Positions 63,056-64,000 of a stretch of 64,000 nucleotides of DNA are shown here, in pieces. Under the pieces are notes generated by a model, which was not told the DNA's origin, ran no database searches, and was given only the letters and a program-made list of their open reading frames with translations. Both the position numbers and the translations under genes were made by a program. The DNA is from Chitinimonas arctica. Lineage in GTDB: Bacteria > Pseudomonadota > Gammaproteobacteria > Burkholderiales > Chitinimonadaceae. The stretch covers positions 4,030,001 through 4,094,000 of the forward strand of contig NZ_CP041730.1 in assembly GCF_007431345.1 (NCBI RefSeq), given 5' to 3'. Numbering within the stretch: position 1 is the first letter of the stretch; each line of letters opens with the position of its first letter.

Positions 63056-64000
63056 ATGTCGCAAGACCCGCAGTGGGGCCGCCGAGGCAAGGACGGTCCG
63101 CCCGATCTGGACGAAATCATTCGCCAGTTCACCAATAAGCTCAAACAGTTCTTCGGTGGCAAGCCCGGCCGCCCGGCCGATGCTGGCCCGAACCCCCCGC
63201 ATGACGGCCGCGCCATGGCTGGCGGCATTGGCGCCGTGCTGGGTGTGGTGGCGGTACTGTGGGCAGCCAGCGGCTTCTATGTTGTCGATGCGCGCGAAGA
63301 AGCCGTGGTGCTGCGCTTTGGCCGCTATGTGCAGACGACCGATCCGGGTCTGCATTGGCATATGCCGTGGCCGATCGAGCAGCGCGAGATCGTCAAGATG
63401 TCCGAGGTGCGTTCCGTGGAAGTAGGCTTCCAGGGCAGCACCAAGAACCGCCTGCCCGATGAATCGCTGATGCTGACGCAGGACCAGAACATCATCGATA
63501 TGCAGCTGGAAGTCCAATACGACATCAAGGACGCCAAGGCCTTTGTCTTTAACAATGTTGCCGATGGCGACGCCCGCGACATCGTCAAGCAGGCTGCCGA
63601 AACCTCCATCCGCGAAATCGTCGGCCGCAACAAGGTCGATTTTGTGCTGAACGAAGGACGTGGCCAGGTTGCCGCCGATGCGACGCGCTTGATTCAAAAC
63701 TTGCTCGATAGCTATGGCGCCGGTATTCGCATCAGCCGTATCAATATCAATGACGTACAGCCGCCGGAAGAAGTGCAGGCCGCGTTCGCCGATGCCGTGA
63801 AGGCCGGCCAGGACAAGGTCAAGCAGACCAACGACGGTACCGCCTATTCCAACGATGTGGTGCCCAAGGCGCGCGGTAACGCGGCCCGGCTGTTGCAGGA
63901 GGCGGAAGGCTACAAGCGTCGGGTGATTGCCGAAGCCGAGGGTAATGCCTCGCGTTTCAGCCAGGTGGTCGCCGAGTACAGCAAGGCGCCGCAAGTGACA
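63056..64000 (+). CDS. hflK: FtsH protease regulator HflK (3' end outside window)
   Basis: The frame opens at ATG 63056, seven bases past hflX, and is still open at base 64000 (315 codons shown). A Gly/Pro-rich cytoplasmic leader, one membrane helix (about 54-74) and a SPFH/band 7 domain (EAVVLRFGRYVQTTDPGLHWHMPWPIE in part) are seen. With HflC it forms the large complex around FtsH. hflC should follow outside the window. Confidence 0.96.
   Translation, partial: MSQDPQWGRRGKDGPPDLDEIIRQFTNKLKQFFGGKPGRPADAGPNPPHDGRAMAGGIGAVLGVVAVLWAASGFYVVDAREEAVVLRFGRYVQTTDPGLHWHMPWPIEQREIVKMSEVRSVEVGFQGSTKNRLPDESLMLTQDQNIIDMQLEVQYDIKDAKAFVFNNVADGDARDIVKQAAETSIREIVGRNKVDFVLNEGRGQVAADATRLIQNLLDSYGAGIRISRININDVQPPEEVQAAFADAVKAGQDKVKQTNDGTAYSNDVVPKARGNAARLLQEAEGYKRRVIAEAEGNASRFSQVVAEYSKAPQVT

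Overview
This 64 kb window looks like chromosome from a GC-rich, flagellated, Gram-negative betaproteobacterium, probably Neisseriales (Chromobacteriaceae or Chitinibacteraceae) or a close relative such as Chitinimonas. That placement is inference. It rests on the core gene order cmk-rpsA-ihfB-lapA-lapB-pyrF, the order ndk-rlmN-pilW-rodZ-ispG-hisS-yfgM-bamB-der-hfq-hflX-hflK, a MotD-type stator gene, and fliW next to flgM. I see no rRNA or tRNA gene, CRISPR array, insertion sequence or phage gene.

Layout. 1-10.6 kb (mostly minus strand): the end of a DUF1800 lipoprotein, a secreted PHP-type metallohydrolase with Ig-like and PPC domains, an MsbA-like ABC exporter, dapA-bamC, a glycerophosphodiesterase, a GST, and a DUF2917 gene followed by a 42-residue membrane peptide. 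10.7-20.4 kb (plus strand): a LysR regulator, a PlpD-type patatin/beta-barrel protein, cmk-rpsA-ihfB, lapAB, pyrF and hldA. 20.5-27.7 kb (mostly minus): a solute-binding protein, hpnE and hpnD separated by a CoA-transferase gene and a small membrane-protein gene, a drug/metabolite transporter and sua5. 27.8-39.2 kb is accessory: a 974-residue LRR/coiled-coil/double-TIR-like protein, an EmrAB efflux cassette with a TetR regulator, a hydrolase-NlpC/P60 pair, and an AT-richer patch with a patatin gene behind two CesT-like chaperone genes. 39.2-51.9 kb: rne with a long repeat-built tail, rluC, a HAD phosphatase, a Rieske protein, sppA, motD, an SMR transporter, flgN, flgM, fliW, accA, tilS and a frameshifted SPOR gene. 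52-64 kb is a dense housekeeping run from ndk to hflK, which leaves the window.

The strongest candidates for something new are: (1) the LRR-coiled-coil-tandem-TIR protein, built like an NLR immune receptor or a host-directed effector; (2) the patatin protein with two dedicated type III secretion chaperones, an ExoU-like arrangement in low-GC DNA; and (3) a structured intergenic repeat present twice (about 16.9 and 32.5 kb), one copy lying between emrA and emrB and the other carrying an extra hairpin in its terminal stem. An SMR gene whose best start codon is ATC and a frameshift in the SPOR gene also need checking.
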